A stretch of 64,000 bases of DNA. It comes from Rhynchosporium graminicola (Eukaryota > Ascomycota > Leotiomycetes > Helotiales > Ploettnerulaceae). The notes under the pieces were generated by a model. The model was not told the DNA's origin and made no database searches. It saw nothing but the letters and a program-made list of their open reading frames with translations. Every line of letters starts with the position of its first letter. Position 1 is the stretch's first letter. Location of the stretch: positions 186,001 to 250,000 of the forward strand of contig FJUW01000045.1 of the NCBI GenBank assembly GCA_900074885.1. The letters are read 5' to 3'. Shown here piece after piece: positions 33,750 through 45,315 of the stretch. Made by a program: the position numbers and the translations under genes.

Positions 33750-35531
33750 CTTTTTCATTGTCGCAAATTTCACCTGTTTTAATTGCTCGAGAGACCTGCT
33801 GTAAATTCAATGATTTTCGTTTATGATTCTGTCTACATCTCCTCATCCTCATCCTCATCTTCTTTTCTCTCACTCGGTACTACAGCATCCACCCCTTTTC
33901 CTTTCAATCTTCTACGTTCCTTAATATTCAATACTCGGACTTTGCTTCAGAGGCAGTAATTGCTCACTCCTCATCAGCGAGTCTGTAGAGCGAACAGACT
34001 CTAAGCGTAGTCACCTATCATGAGGAAGACATGTCGATGCTTCGAACTTGAAAGTCCGGACTGCGTGCCTTCCTTGCTCGCATGCCATTCATCTATAGTC
34101 GCACTGCTTGAGCTCGACCATAACTTAGGCCTCTACCTATGACATAGCTTAAAGTAAAACGATTGTGCTAGGTTTGAATTCCAGGGTGTGTTTTAGCTGC
34201 TGCTAGAGTTGCCACTACTTTAAGTGCACTATGCTACGAGCATTACAAATAGGGCAAGAATTCTCGTTTATCGCATACCACAATCTAATAATTACCGTCG
34301 AACACCTTTTGGCGAGTCTTGAGTCCTTGTCGATGACACTTATTGAAAGCATTTTGTTGGTCCATAGTCACGGGTTAGTCGAGTATCAGCGCCGGGGTTT
34401 AGCCGGCAATACATACCTCCCTTCAGGAGTCTCGACGACCTTAGATCGACAGCCACCATACAACTAAAACTACACCATAACACTATTGTATACGACTCAC
34501 GTGAGACTACTTGATTGTACGTACACGACAGAGCGATGCCAACACATTTATCCATGTGTAGCAGGATTGTTCTACTTCATTTTACTGGATCCGGCATGTG
34601 CCGGTTTTGCGACCTTGAAGATGTACTATACTATACTATGTCTCTGGTTTATTCAAATTAACGTTCTCGAGAAAGTGCTTCAAGAAAGAAAGCTACTAGT
34701 GGGGGGGCTAGAGGTCACTCCATATCTCTACCACTGAAGACATAAGTTTGGTAAGCTAAATGCTTTTGATGTCATCGACCCACTTCGACTCAGAACAACC
34801 AGGACGGCGCTACAAAGGGAGCAATTGTCCCCGACAATTGAAATCGTGTGTATACATATATTTAATCCCATTTTTGCATCTATCGAAAATTCAAGCTTAG
34901 CCAAGACCACCTAGAATAGTTATTGATGTTGGGTAACATTGGAACATAAGCGAGGTGGCGTACAAACAAGGTTAGCCGAGTATTGGATCTTGCCGTGTGG
35001 GGATACTCCGTCTCCGTCTCGGTATAGATAAAGGTGGGGATTTTACTATGGGAGATTCCGATATTCACATTACCGTTACCGACCATCCTGGCGTATGACG
35101 AAGTGACTTTGCGCGGCTTTTGAGGCCTAAGATGTTCCAAATCATAGAGGTAGTAGAGAAGATTGATTAGTCGTCTTCACCTGAAGCTTTTTTTGGTGCA
35201 TCATTCTACCTTCCTCTAAAGATAGAGTCGTTGTTGGCTAGCGCTTTGAACGAGAGTTTATCTCGATAGTCCTGTGTTTCCGAGTTCGAGGATTGTGAAA
35301 GACCCAGGTCTTCGTCGCTTTTGTAGAAATGGAGGAAGAGATATTCGATCACGTGAACAAGATACCATCCCAATCTTACTTCAATCAATATGACGCTGCT
35401 ATGAAAATGGGCATCCTTCTTTTCTGACTGATTTTAACTATGTCCTTTCATTTGTCTTGGTTATCGTGGACGAAATGATGACCTAATTTCCGCAGGTTGG
35501 GATGCCTTCGTATGAGCAGAGAACTCAAGGG

Positions 35532-35554
35532 CCGGCCGGTCAATCCGGCCGGTC
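35532..35554. promoter_or_regulatory. direct pair of CCGGCCGGTC
   Basis: Two identical 10-mers at 35532-35541 and 35545-35554, three bases apart, each containing the palindrome CCGGCCGG. Zn2Cys6 regulators bind CGG/CCG half-sites, so this may be a binding site, about 870 bp upstream of the RTA1-like gene. The role is speculative. Confidence 0.3.
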
Positions 35555-36425
35555 CAGAATGCAATCTCGGCCCATGTGAATTCAAGGAAGGACTCGTCAT
35601 TTATGGTTTTTATTGGAATATACGCAATTTGCGTGGAATATACCTGTTGAAAACAATGTTATGACGTCGATATGGCAGTCTGTTCGATTGTGTTTCTGTG
35701 TTGGCGTCGCTCTGGTATCTCATTGTTGCTTTCAAGAGAGGTTGGAAATATGAAGAAAATACCAAAAACATCCAACATGGACCTCGGATCAGTCCGATTG
35801 AAAGTATTCAATCGAACTCTCAGCATGAGATTCACGGAAGAACAATTTCGAAAAGTTCAAGAAACATTCCGTTTCTTGCAGCATATACCATGGCTAGTGA
35901 AAAGTTCACCGAGACCAAAAAGATATTATACCCAAGCATCAGATCATTGTATTGTAATGATGATCCAATTCTACTGGTTCAGTTAAGTTCAAACGGACGA
36001 AAACTTTCCGTGCCATCTTCAGATGAACCGGTTTGGCAGGTCTCCTCGGACGATGCAACCTCCAGGATTCGTTGTCGATACTTGAGTTTCGCTCCGCAAA
36101 ATTGACCCAGCCGCAAGCAAGACCTCCAGATACACGCAAGCATCTCACTTTCTGTATGCTTTTGGCCTGAAGAGAAGCGTAAGATATGATGAATGTGGAT
36201 GCAGACGGACCCGGAGGGAGCTGCACGGAACCTTAAATTTGAGTGCAACACGGATCCCGAATTTCTATTTTCACCACATTAACTTATGTATATGTAACCA
36301 GTTTTAATCCCACTTTGAGTTGTGAATCAATTTAAGGTCTCTACAAAATCGAGTTGGTTGAAAGTCTTTCTTTGAATTTTTCCGCGGAAGCTCGAGGGAC
36401 TTCTTTCGAATCTATAATATCAACA

Positions 36426-37605
36426 ATGTCGAATCTAACCTCTAAATACGGCGGAAACATAACTCTCATCCTCAATCCCGAGCTCTGCACACACGCTACT
36501 TGCGACCTCACACTTGGCCAACTCGAATACCTCCCCAGCGTTTGGGGCAACGCCGTCTTCATAGGGATATTTGGTCTCTTGTTTCCTATTCAGCTATTTC
36601 TTGGAATCAAATACAAGACATGGGGATTTATGACTGGTCTTCTCTTAGGGACAGCCCTCGAGACAGTTGGCTATGTGACTCGCATACTGCTGCACTACTC
36701 GATATTTAACAAGGATGATTTCATCATGTATTTGATCTTCCTGACGATTGCACCAGCCTTCATCTCGGCCGGAATATACATGTGCTTGTCGCAAATCATC
36801 ATATTATACGCACCAAGCTTGTCAAGGTTCAAGCCGAAGACTCATGCGATTTGTTTCTGTACTTCGGATCTCATCAGTCTGATCTTGCAGGGCGTCGGAG
36901 GAGCTCTGGCTTCTGTGGCTGAGACACAACCGGATGTATGGATTCTACCAATAGAATTTTCCAATGAAGTGCTGAAAGCTGACTAAGTCACAAGGTCGAC
37001 ACAGGAACGGATATCATGATTGCCGGTCTTATATTCCAGGTAGTCTCGCTCGTCGTCTTCGTGATCCTCTGCGGCGACTTTGTATGGAGACTTCGCAAGA
37101 ACCGAAATGCTTGGAATACTGAGAACTCCGCTATCTATGAATCCTGGATATTCAAAGGCTTCCTCTATGGTAAGTCTTCTTACCTCCCATCATCATGTAA
37201 GTTCTCAGACTGACACGTACACGTACAGCTCTGGCCCTCGCAACTATCTGCATCATCACCAGATGCGCTTTCCGTGCAATCGAACTCTTCGATGGCTTTG
37301 CAGGCGCACTCGCCAACGACGAAGTTCTTTACATGATCCTTGAACCACCGATGATCTCTATAGCAGTTATCGCTCTCACGGTCTTTCATCCAGGGATAGG
37401 CTTCCAAGGAGCGTGGGGAGGTGTCAAAACAGCTTACAAGACTGGCAAGACGATTATGGAGAGTCAATATTCTTCGGATATCGAGGATGCTGAGTTGGGC
37501 GGAGGCAAGACGGATAGGAAAGTATCCAGAGATGTGGAAACTGTTGGTGGCGCGACGCTGCTTGGTGAGGAGAGATGTGAGATACAGAGCTTTTCTAAGC
37601 CTTGA
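36426..37605 (+). CDS. RTA1-like seven-helix membrane protein
   Basis: Three exons (36426-36935, 36995-37169, 37229-37605) join to 353 residues. The short N-terminus contains NLTS and NITL glycosylation sequons, then about seven membrane helices follow. RTA1 family landmarks are GFMTGLLLGTALETVGYVTR, the helix starting MYLIFLTIAPAFISAGIYM, and GTDIMIAGLIFQV. Family members in yeast (Rsb1, Rta1, Pug1) are plasma-membrane proteins tied to sphingoid-base export, 7-aminocholesterol resistance or protoporphyrin uptake, so the substrate is open. The first intron uses an AAG acceptor to keep GTDIMIAG in frame. I start at the ATG at 36426; an upstream in-frame start at 36354 would add residues unlike the family. 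The C-terminus is Glu/Asp/Lys-rich and cytosolic. Confidence 0.88.
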
Positions 37606-37989
37606 AGTCGGGAAACAGCTTTCGCTGAGTGAAGTTTTTTTTTCAAATAGATTTTTATCATTTTAAGTGGGCTGTTGAAAAGATTGTTCACTGGGCTCGA
37701 GCATTCAGATTAGCTGTCGGATTCTTGCAGAGAGATGACAAACACCTTTGTGGTCAGGTTTTCTTTTGTACCTTCGTGTATTCGTGGAATAGACGATCTG
37801 GCAGTCCAGCTAGAAAAGTACGGGCGTTTAGGCAGGTGTGGATTCGGCGAAGTAATGATTAGACTGTGCCACTTGTACAAACCTGAACTCCCGAGCCTAC
37901 TCTTAATATATTAGTATCTATGTAGGATTGTTAAGTTGCTTTCACGGACACTAGCTTGACCAGTCTCATTTGACGAAGACTGTCAACTC
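37606..37989. other. intergenic, 3' of the RTA1-like gene
   Basis: No gene seen. An A/T-rich stretch at 37635-37660 may be its 3' untranslated region. Confidence 0.35.
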
Positions 37990-39790
37990 TGAAATAAGCT
38001 TAGAAGCCACGATCAACAATATCATAGATCTCGAAAGACTCCCGCACATATCTCCGAATCGGAAAATTCCATAGCTTCAACCCATCTGGTACAAATAGTG
38101 TAATGCGTTTCGTCTGCCAGGAGCAGCCTCGTAAAGAGCCTATACATCCTTCATCCAAGAATCCTTATCCAGTCTCACTAACCTTCGCTCATAAGTCAGA
38201 AGGCCATTCAACTCGCCTTTCACATCAGTAGTTTGTATCCAAGTGGCACCACTGCACGAGTATATGCTCGTTTGATCTTTAAGCTCGCTGGGGAGGACAT
38301 GGCGGCGTTAGCGCCAAACCTTTATAGTCCCGACGATCTTGTCTTCTTTTGACCGTGTCGATCGCAGATTGTACATTCTGAAGACTAAAGTTATGTTAGT
38401 GTATGAATGTGGTGAGATAATTTGTACAAAAGGTGCGGCTCACTGCTCGATTGAAACGTTCTATCCGATCCCACCAAATCCGCCCCGAAATCCAATTCGG
38501 GTCGGGTCGAATGCACTTGAGTCGACTGAATAGAATGGAGTACCACACTGAGAGTTTGCGTAGTGATGGTTGTCCTAAATCTTTCACAAGTATGCGAGCG
38601 ATTCAAATTGATAAGCAGAGAATAATAACATACGCTAAGTTTCCGGTACCAAGGTCGAAGAATCCAGATGTACTATCTATCAATCTGGCAGGATCGATAG
38701 ATCTGACTAGGTTTGTAAGTCCAAATTCGGGGTATGTGCCGTTTCTTAGCTTACCCCAACCTTCGTCGTAGACAACCTGGAACGAACTCCTTAAATTTCC
38801 GCTCTTCTGCGATATACGGCGACCGCACATAAGTCAAAATGCCAGGATGGCTTTTGCGCTGATTTACGAGTATTTGGAGCTGTCGTTGATCTTCGTTCGG
38901 TAGAACACCGTCTGCTCTAAGCGAGGGCATGTCCTGGATGACCAGAGGACCGAGCTGGACACATGCTTGCTAGACTAAAGCCGGTTCGACCTTTATCTGC
39001 AGTTTACCTCCAGTCAATTTATTTACTCATTATCGTAGGAACACATCACTTACATGCTTTCGAACCATGTTGAAGTTCGGCTTCTTCAACACCTCCAGAT
39101 CACATACCATGGCTTTCCTACTCGAAATCTAATCGGAGCAGAATTGATGCCATCTGCCCCAGAACCCTGATCCAGCGTACTAAAGCTAAATACAGGCTCG
39201 CCGTTAAGGATCATTGAGATGATGCCGCTCTGCTTTGGAGATTTTCCGGAATCTTGTATAGCTCTTGACTTCGTCGTCGCCCAACTTGACTGTGAAATTG
39301 TAGAGTGTAGGTGGATGTAGTACGAAGAGGCTGCAGGTACTCTCAAAAATCAGGAAGGAAATGGAGTACCCATGGGTGAGCTCCATTCATATGATGTCCT
39401 CCTTCTGCGGGATATGATATTTGGCTTCCTTTCGCAGCGTGTATCGAAGTTCTTCTTGACTCGGTGCATCTACCCATAATGCCACTACACAACTTCGGAA
39501 AGGCGTTAGCATAATAGCTACGAAACCTGTTCCCCCTCTTCAGCAGATATCTTGAATCACAGTCCGAGTTTTTGCACAGTATCTCACGTGTAAAATTTCC
39601 CCAATACGAGCAGTTGCATCTCAGATCACTTGACGTAAAGTTGCCTGACCCATGGATGAGTAGCGATAAAATTGTAAACTACTTCGTGGGGCTGCACAGA
39701 TTGATCATTTCAGTGTCAATTCCAGTCAGCATATCGTCATAGCCCTGAAGAGAGGGGTGATGAGGGAATGAATTGGTACAGAGTGAAAAC
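37990..39790 (-). pseudogene. decayed GH2-type glycoside hydrolase gene
   Basis: Colinear pieces of a fungal GH2 protein appear in shifting frames. In N-to-C order they are LYNFTVKLGDDE (about 39275-39310), ILNGEPVFSFSTLDQG (39170-39215), DLEVLKKPNFNMVRKH (39062-39108, different frame), QLQILVNQRKSHPGILTYV (about 38840-38900), VVYDEGWGKLR and SIDPARLIDSTSG (38665-38775), FDPTRIGFRGGFGG (38470-38515, different frame, then TAG), and ATWIQTTDVKGELNGLLTYE (38180-38245), followed by TAG at 38142-38140 where I expect Gln. The GGFGG piece corresponds to GEFGG in intact relatives, so the expected acidic residue is also gone. Several frameshifts and at least three stops mean no functional enzyme can be made. 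Boundaries are approximate; the N-terminal limit near 39750 rests on weak similarity. Confidence 0.75.
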
Positions 39791-40101
39791 TTCCCATAAC
39801 TGAATAGACTGTTGTGCATTTTATTTCGGCCTACAAGTCTGTATGTTCATCAAATCAATGTTTCGAGGCTCGGTGAGTTCTTCTCCATCGATCACATTTA
39901 TAAGTCAGTTCATGTGTCTACCATCGATTTATTTTTTTCTAAATTTGGTTGCTTCCTTTCAACTCATTCGGCGAAATCTTTCAACAGTCAAATTCCCAGG
40001 AGCCCGAGCCAAATAAAGTTTGCGCCTCATTAACACCTCAGTCCGCCTGAAACATTTCCTAGCCAGGCAGGCCACCCAAATACCCGTCTTTGTAACAATA
40101 C
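39791..40101. other. intergenic
   Basis: The short gap between the GH2 remnant and the 3' end of the small secreted protein gene. Nothing recognisable. Confidence 0.4.
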
Positions 40102-40684
40102 TTAGGTTTGAACACCTTGCGCACCATTTGCTTTGCAATAGGCCTCGATCTAGAAAACGATCAGCACGTATCCTCTGGCAAAACACAGCGATGTGGATAT
40201 CCTACCTCATTACCACCAAGAACCCCAGCAGCAGAATTACAGAATGGGACATCGTTAACCGTAGTCTGTAATTTTCCCACGTCAGCAAAGTTCACAACTC
40301 CAACGTGAAGGTATGATTCTAGTTAAGGCGAGGTTGAGAGATGTAGATACATACCATCTTACAATCTCCGCATGTCTCCCAGTAATCGAGTCCTGTTTGG
40401 CCCTGGTTGCGTAGAAGATAGTCATTGCAGGCGGCTTCTGTTGCGGCTGCATTATAGATGATCTGAGGGGTTTTATCAGTGAGTGCTTGAGTGTGAATGC
40501 GCAGGATTTGGGAACATACACCACCGTCGACGTAGTCTACGCAGATTGCGTTATAGTGTGTATCGGCAATAACACTGCTAGTGTGGTTAGAGGAGTGACT
40601 ACGCTGGAGAAATCTTTCCCAGAATCGGAAGTAGACTTACGCAGCTGCGAAAGCAAGACTGGCGAGAAGAGTAGAGTATTGCAT
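40102..40684 (-). CDS. small secreted six-cysteine protein, effector-like (105 aa)
   Basis: Five tiny exons (40684-40641, 40577-40520, 40462-40355, 40265-40206, 40149-40102) join perfectly in frame to 105 residues. Exon 1 encodes a signal peptide, MQYSTLLASLAFAAA, probably cleaved after Ala. The mature part of about 88 residues has six cysteines (in NAICVDY, EAACNDY, WETCGDC, PFCNSA and EAYCKAN), enough for three disulfides. The second exon begins at a TAG-CAG tandem acceptor, so one serine is optional. No family is recognised. Size, secretion signal and even cysteine number are typical of fungal effectors or apoplastic proteins, but function is unknown. Individual exons are below usual ORF cut-offs. 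It is 0.3 kb from the dead GH2 gene. Confidence 0.72.
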
Positions 40685-42232
40685 TTTGAGTACAGGAATT
40701 GTGAAAAGAAGGTGGGATTGGAACGAGAGTTGATGATCAGAAGATGATTAGATTGATATTAATGATGGTGACTAGTTCTGAAATCAGGGAGAACTGCAAG
40801 CCTTATATCTCAATTCCTCAGATATATGAGACACTTTCAACATGGCTTCTCCGAGAATGCGCGACCGCTCCGATCCGATTGCAAATTCCGCGTAAGGCAA
40901 GTAACTTATCACTTACCCACAGGGAGTCGAGCCATCATTCGCAAGGATGCCCATCAGTTCCCTAATTATCAGTCATAATACAAAGCCATCATTATTCCGA
41001 ACATCCAAAACACAACCATGCCTGCGGAAAGCTTACCAGCACAGGACTAACAGCGACAGACACAGCCAATCAATTTGGCAGAAAGAGTCACGATCGGAGG
41101 ATCTTCCAAAGTTCAGCCTTAATTCTCCCCCGGTGGAGGGAAGTCCAAGCTCTTGCGAACCAGTTCTGCAAGTTTCCGTTTCAGAGCATGACAGCGGTTG
41201 TATTTCGATCCGATGTTTTAAAGCCTAAGCGAGAAAGTATATTTACCCCTTGTACCGAGTCCCGACGGCATGCCGATAGACTACCGAAATTTTACCCCGC
41301 GAAAAATGTTGTGGAACTTACGCCTAAACTCGGGATGCCGGGAAGGGCCGTTGTGTGTGTTTCATATATTGGCACATACAAGGTTATACTTCGTCGTCTC
41401 GGAGGTATTGACCGCGGGCTGGAGGAGCGGCCTTGTTTTGATTATAGTTCTCAAAGATCACAACATGAACCCTAATAAACAGCTGTCCCATACAAGTGAC
41501 GTATGATTGACGATTAATTTTCGTTTACGGCGATTTTATAAGCTTAAGTGGAACCTTATCATCAGATGAATGCTCACAAGGTTTCCAAGTGACCGGCTCA
41601 CTGGGCGGGGATGGGAGCACGATTCCACAATCAGCCTTCCAACCACAAGCGTGAGCCCTCACATGACAACAAATCCTGGTTTCAGCACACCGATCCCGCG
41701 ATAACGTTCCTCCAATGATGTCCATCTTCTTCTAATGCATAAAAGACTTTTCGAGAAGGTTGCCTCTTCGAGAGAATTCCCCCATCCTCTGATGATCAAA
41801 CCACACATTCTGGCTTGGTATATCTGCTTTCGTACCAGATACTGCGCCCGAACTCCTTGTAGCTTATCGTGGAAATTGGAGGCGGATTTCATTCGATCCT
41901 CAGTGACTCAGTGACCAGGTTCGGGTTTCGAAAGGAAAGACATTCTGTTACTTCCAAGTAGCACATTCGGGCGCGACGAAAGCCGAACAGCTACCGCAGC
42001 ACACTTACTGAAAATCTTGATGATGCTCGGCCCGCTTCTAATCCCTACAAAGCTTTCCCTCCGGAGAGCTCAGTATTCCAGCACATATATAGAGACCAAC
42101 TTTCGGCTTCTAAGTTGTTCATCTCAACATCTCATCTTCAGATCTTAATCATCACTCCTCTCTTTCAGCATAATCTACACTCATTCATTACTTGAACAGC
42201 CACTCACTTCAAATAATATCTTAATCATCAAG
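40685..42232. promoter_or_regulatory. divergent promoter region between two secreted-protein genes
   Basis: About 1.5 kb between the leftward 105-aa protein gene and the rightward 242-aa protein gene. No coding frame is convincing. A C/T-rich leader (42120-42230) precedes the second ATG. Confidence 0.4.
42083..42092 (+). promoter_or_regulatory. TATA-like element
   Basis: The sequence catatataga lies about 145 bp upstream of the ATG at 42233 and about 35-60 bp before a C/T-rich stretch that looks like a transcription start and leader. A fitting position for the TATA box of the secreted-protein gene. Confidence 0.45.
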
Positions 42233-42961
42233 ATGTTCTCTTCCAGTCTTATCACCATAGTCATGGCCGCAGGCTTAGTTTCGTCCGCCACCATTCCCAA
42301 GCGAACCCTCAGCGCTGACGAGATCATCGTCTACGGCGGCGACCGCGTAGAAATCATGGACAAAACAACCTACGCCGCCCTTAGAAGAGATGTCAACCTC
42401 GGACCACCAGCTTCTCCTCTCGACAACCCCAATTTCCTCAACACAACATCCAGTTTCTCAAAATTGATTCCTCGTAAGGATTGCGATAGTATCACAGTCT
42501 TCACACCAAATCCTGTCCAAACCTTCCTAGGCTGGGACGTCCTAATGTCCTCCGTCATTCACGCAACCGGCACTACAGCCACGGTCGCCGTCACAGAAGG
42601 TTACTCAATCGCCAACACCGTAACCGTCACAGCTGGTCTCTCTGCAGCAATTCCTCAAACATTCCTCACTGCCTCTCTCGGAATCAGCTACGCCGAGACC
42701 TGGACATCAACATACTCGGCAGCGTACACTTTTGGTGTTCCTGATGGAAAGTATGGCGCTGTTGTGAGCAATCCTTCGACAACCAGAAACTCTGGTTGGG
42801 TTGATACTGGATGTGTTGGCTCGGCCACCCGTGCTTACTATCAGGGAGACTCATTCACGAGCAAAGCTTCCGGAGGCCTGTCTTGGGTGGATGGCACGAT
42901 TAGTCTGTGTGTTGGCGATGAGTTCCCTTTGAAGAAGTGTCTTGGTGAGGGGACTTTGTAG
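42233..42961 (+). CDS. secreted effector-like protein (242 aa)
   Basis: A single exon. Residues 1-19 form a signal peptide (MFSSSLITIVMAAGLVSSA), followed by a KR at 23-24 that could be a Kex2 processing site. The mature chain has a Thr/Val/Ser-rich beta-type core (TATVAVTEGYSIANTVTVTA, then a YAETWTSTYSAAYTFGV motif), a conserved-looking GKYGAVVSNP, and four cysteines (KDCDS, TGCVG, SLCVG, KKCLG). This composition resembles a group of secreted proteins in plant-associated ascomycetes often labelled celp0028 effector-like; the match is from memory and not tested. The role is unknown. The intronless structure, TATA box and gene-poor flanks fit a regulated extracellular protein. No catalytic motif is seen. 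Confidence 0.75.
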   Translation: MFSSSLITIVMAAGLVSSATIPKRTLSADEIIVYGGDRVEIMDKTTYAALRRDVNLGPPASPLDNPNFLNTTSSFSKLIPRKDCDSITVFTPNPVQTFLGWDVLMSSVIHATGTTATVAVTEGYSIANTVTVTAGLSAAIPQTFLTASLGISYAETWTSTYSAAYTFGVPDGKYGAVVSNPSTTRNSGWVDTGCVGSATRAYYQGDSFTSKASGGLSWVDGTISLCVGDEFPLKKCLGEGTL

Positions 42962-45315
42962 ATAGCTAAGTTTGCTGGACTCGCCTGAATTTTTTTAGTT
43001 GGGCTGGTCTTGGAGTTGGGCATGGATGCAGGGAGGACATTTTAGACAGGCTGGGATAGACATCGCAATACCACGGGACCTTACTTTGCCTCTCTTCGAC
43101 TCTTCTTTTTTTCTGTTCTATACTCTTTTCCTACCATACTAATGAAAATTTCAAAGGTTCTTTAGTAATTCGATCTTGGAAGGTACGACTTATGGTTACT
43201 TCCTTGTACATATATATGCTAGTTTTAAAATGTAACTACACGACACCTCATTACGCTACCAATATCACCACAATGCCGCTTAACAAATTGACTCCAACTT
43301 CCAGATCTATCAATTGGCATCAAAGCAACCTTCGCATTCATCGTGTTTACACTTCCCACATTCCTTCCTCGAATCAATTTTCACATCTTTGAGCTCAAAG
43401 CACTAAAGTATTCGTCAGCGACCGTCCATTAATCATTTTAAACCATTCTCACATTGCAACAAATCCAATTACACGCTATAAATATGGGTTTCTCAGGCTC
43501 GGTGTCGATACATTGCGCACAGCTTTCATGCCTGCAGTCGGCACACAGTTCATTATTTCTAAAATATTTGTCTGTGCCGTTGAACTTGTCGCACTATTGC
43601 ACTGGTCAACTTTCCTGTTAGATGAAATCAAATCATTCCGCGGGAGATATTACTTTACAGCAAACCCAAACGTATGGGAAGTCGTTTGAAGATCTCTTTT
43701 TATCCGGGGGTATGGGTCGTGCCATGTCATTGATTGTTTGCAAGTATTGGAAATAAAAGCGGGTGGGGCACGACTATTCATACATATTGAAAGAAGAAAG
43801 GCTTGCATCAATTGACTCGAGCGTATGAATCACTCTGTCTCTTTGTTGCCAACTCGGCTTTGTTTGGGTAGCTCATGTGCAGATTCGCGTAAGCGAGTGA
43901 CAACCAAGTCATATAACGGGGCGAAGCAGGGCTGAATCGTGATTGAGTCAGAAAGACGAGGAAATACCATCACAGCCGGTTTTATTCTTAGTTCCACCGA
44001 ATTCGTATCACAGGATCATGGATATGTAGAAGACATTAGCACGTGGTTGCTAATGATCTGAATACTGGGTGTCAGCTGATCATCGTGGTAATGCAATGTC
44101 ACGAGCTCCGAGTTGCCAGATTCGGAAAGCTTGATCTGCTGCTTAATTTTGTTTTGATTTCCTTCACATACGTGTGTGTTAATTTTGATGATGATGTCGT
44201 TATACCAATGAAATGATCAGCTGAAAGGCAGTTGGCATAAAAGCTTTTCACAGCTGGAAACGATGCCATTTCCGGAAGTAACTCTAACTGAACTGATAGT
44301 AGTATACACATAGCCACTATGAAAATCATCTTTCTGTATACATTGACTTGTTCTAGATAAATGAAGCGTCTTTCCACTTTTTGCTATCTAGTCTGCCTCT
44401 TTGAACTTCTTACATTTACTCTATGGCTAGACTGAATTACAAGAGTAATCAAACCGGGCCATATAAATGAGCCATCATCCCTTTCGTGGCCTTTTTCCTT
44501 GTTAAAGATCAAATAAAGCTGTCCATTTATTTTCACTCTCGAAGAGCTTAACCAGTCCAGGTCGCCGCGATGAATTTCAGGTATGTCAAGTAGCATCAGA
44601 TACGTTGTAAGTGTGTAACTGATAGCAAAATCACGGAATATTTCAGAAATATTCCTAGAGGTAATAACTCAATGGCGTATCTCCGCTTGTGGACTTTAGT
44701 CAGGTGATAAGCGCGAGAATCAAGTGTGCTATGAGCATCTGACAAGAATTCGTCTAGGATTGTATAAATGATTCCTTCAAGGGAAGAGACTAGAAGACAG
44801 AATCCTTTGATACTGGTACTGCTCGGGGACTATCGCGATGTATTTTCCTGAATGATTTTGCCTACATACTCCATCTGTGCGAGCAAACATCAGAGAAGGA
44901 TGATGGATGTTTGGAAAAGCAAAGTCGCCAAGCGAGCGGGATATCTTCGGCAGGAATTTCCCAATCCCTCAATAGATGTTTGACTTCTGATTGGCTCAAC
45001 TCCTTATAGATGCATCTAATAAGGTGGCTGTCGTGCATGCAGGAATGTAGACCACGCTGACCATTAGCCTGCCTCGCTGGCTCGCCTGGCTGGGCTGGCT
45101 ATGCATAAGGTACTTTGAAATGGCACTTGATGGCAGACACACAGGAAGCTTGATTTCCATTGCTAGTCTTCGATATCTTCCATTCACGCGAGCGGGCTCG
45201 GTACCTACTACAAATCTCTTTTCTGCCCGTACTGAATGCAGGCGCTTTGAATGTTGGCGATGCTCGATGAAAATCGTTCAAGTACTGGCGTCAGTATCAT
45301 TAGTGGTAGACAACA
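42962..45315. other. 2.4-kb gene-free region
   Basis: No supported gene. The sequence is AT-richer than the flanks, especially 44000-44700, with only short ORFs and no visible long repeat. The last 200 bp form the upstream region of the Zn2Cys6 gene, including a run of ctggct-type repeats near 45065-45100. Confidence 0.4.

Larger units (their letters stand above)
33621..36425. other. 2.8-kb intergenic region
   Basis: No supported gene. It contains a CT microsatellite (33732-33749), tcctca repeats near 33840-33862 and a palindromic CCGGCCGG pair at 35532-35554. ORFs between 34231 and 36226 are short, overlap antisense and show no family features. Confidence 0.4.
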
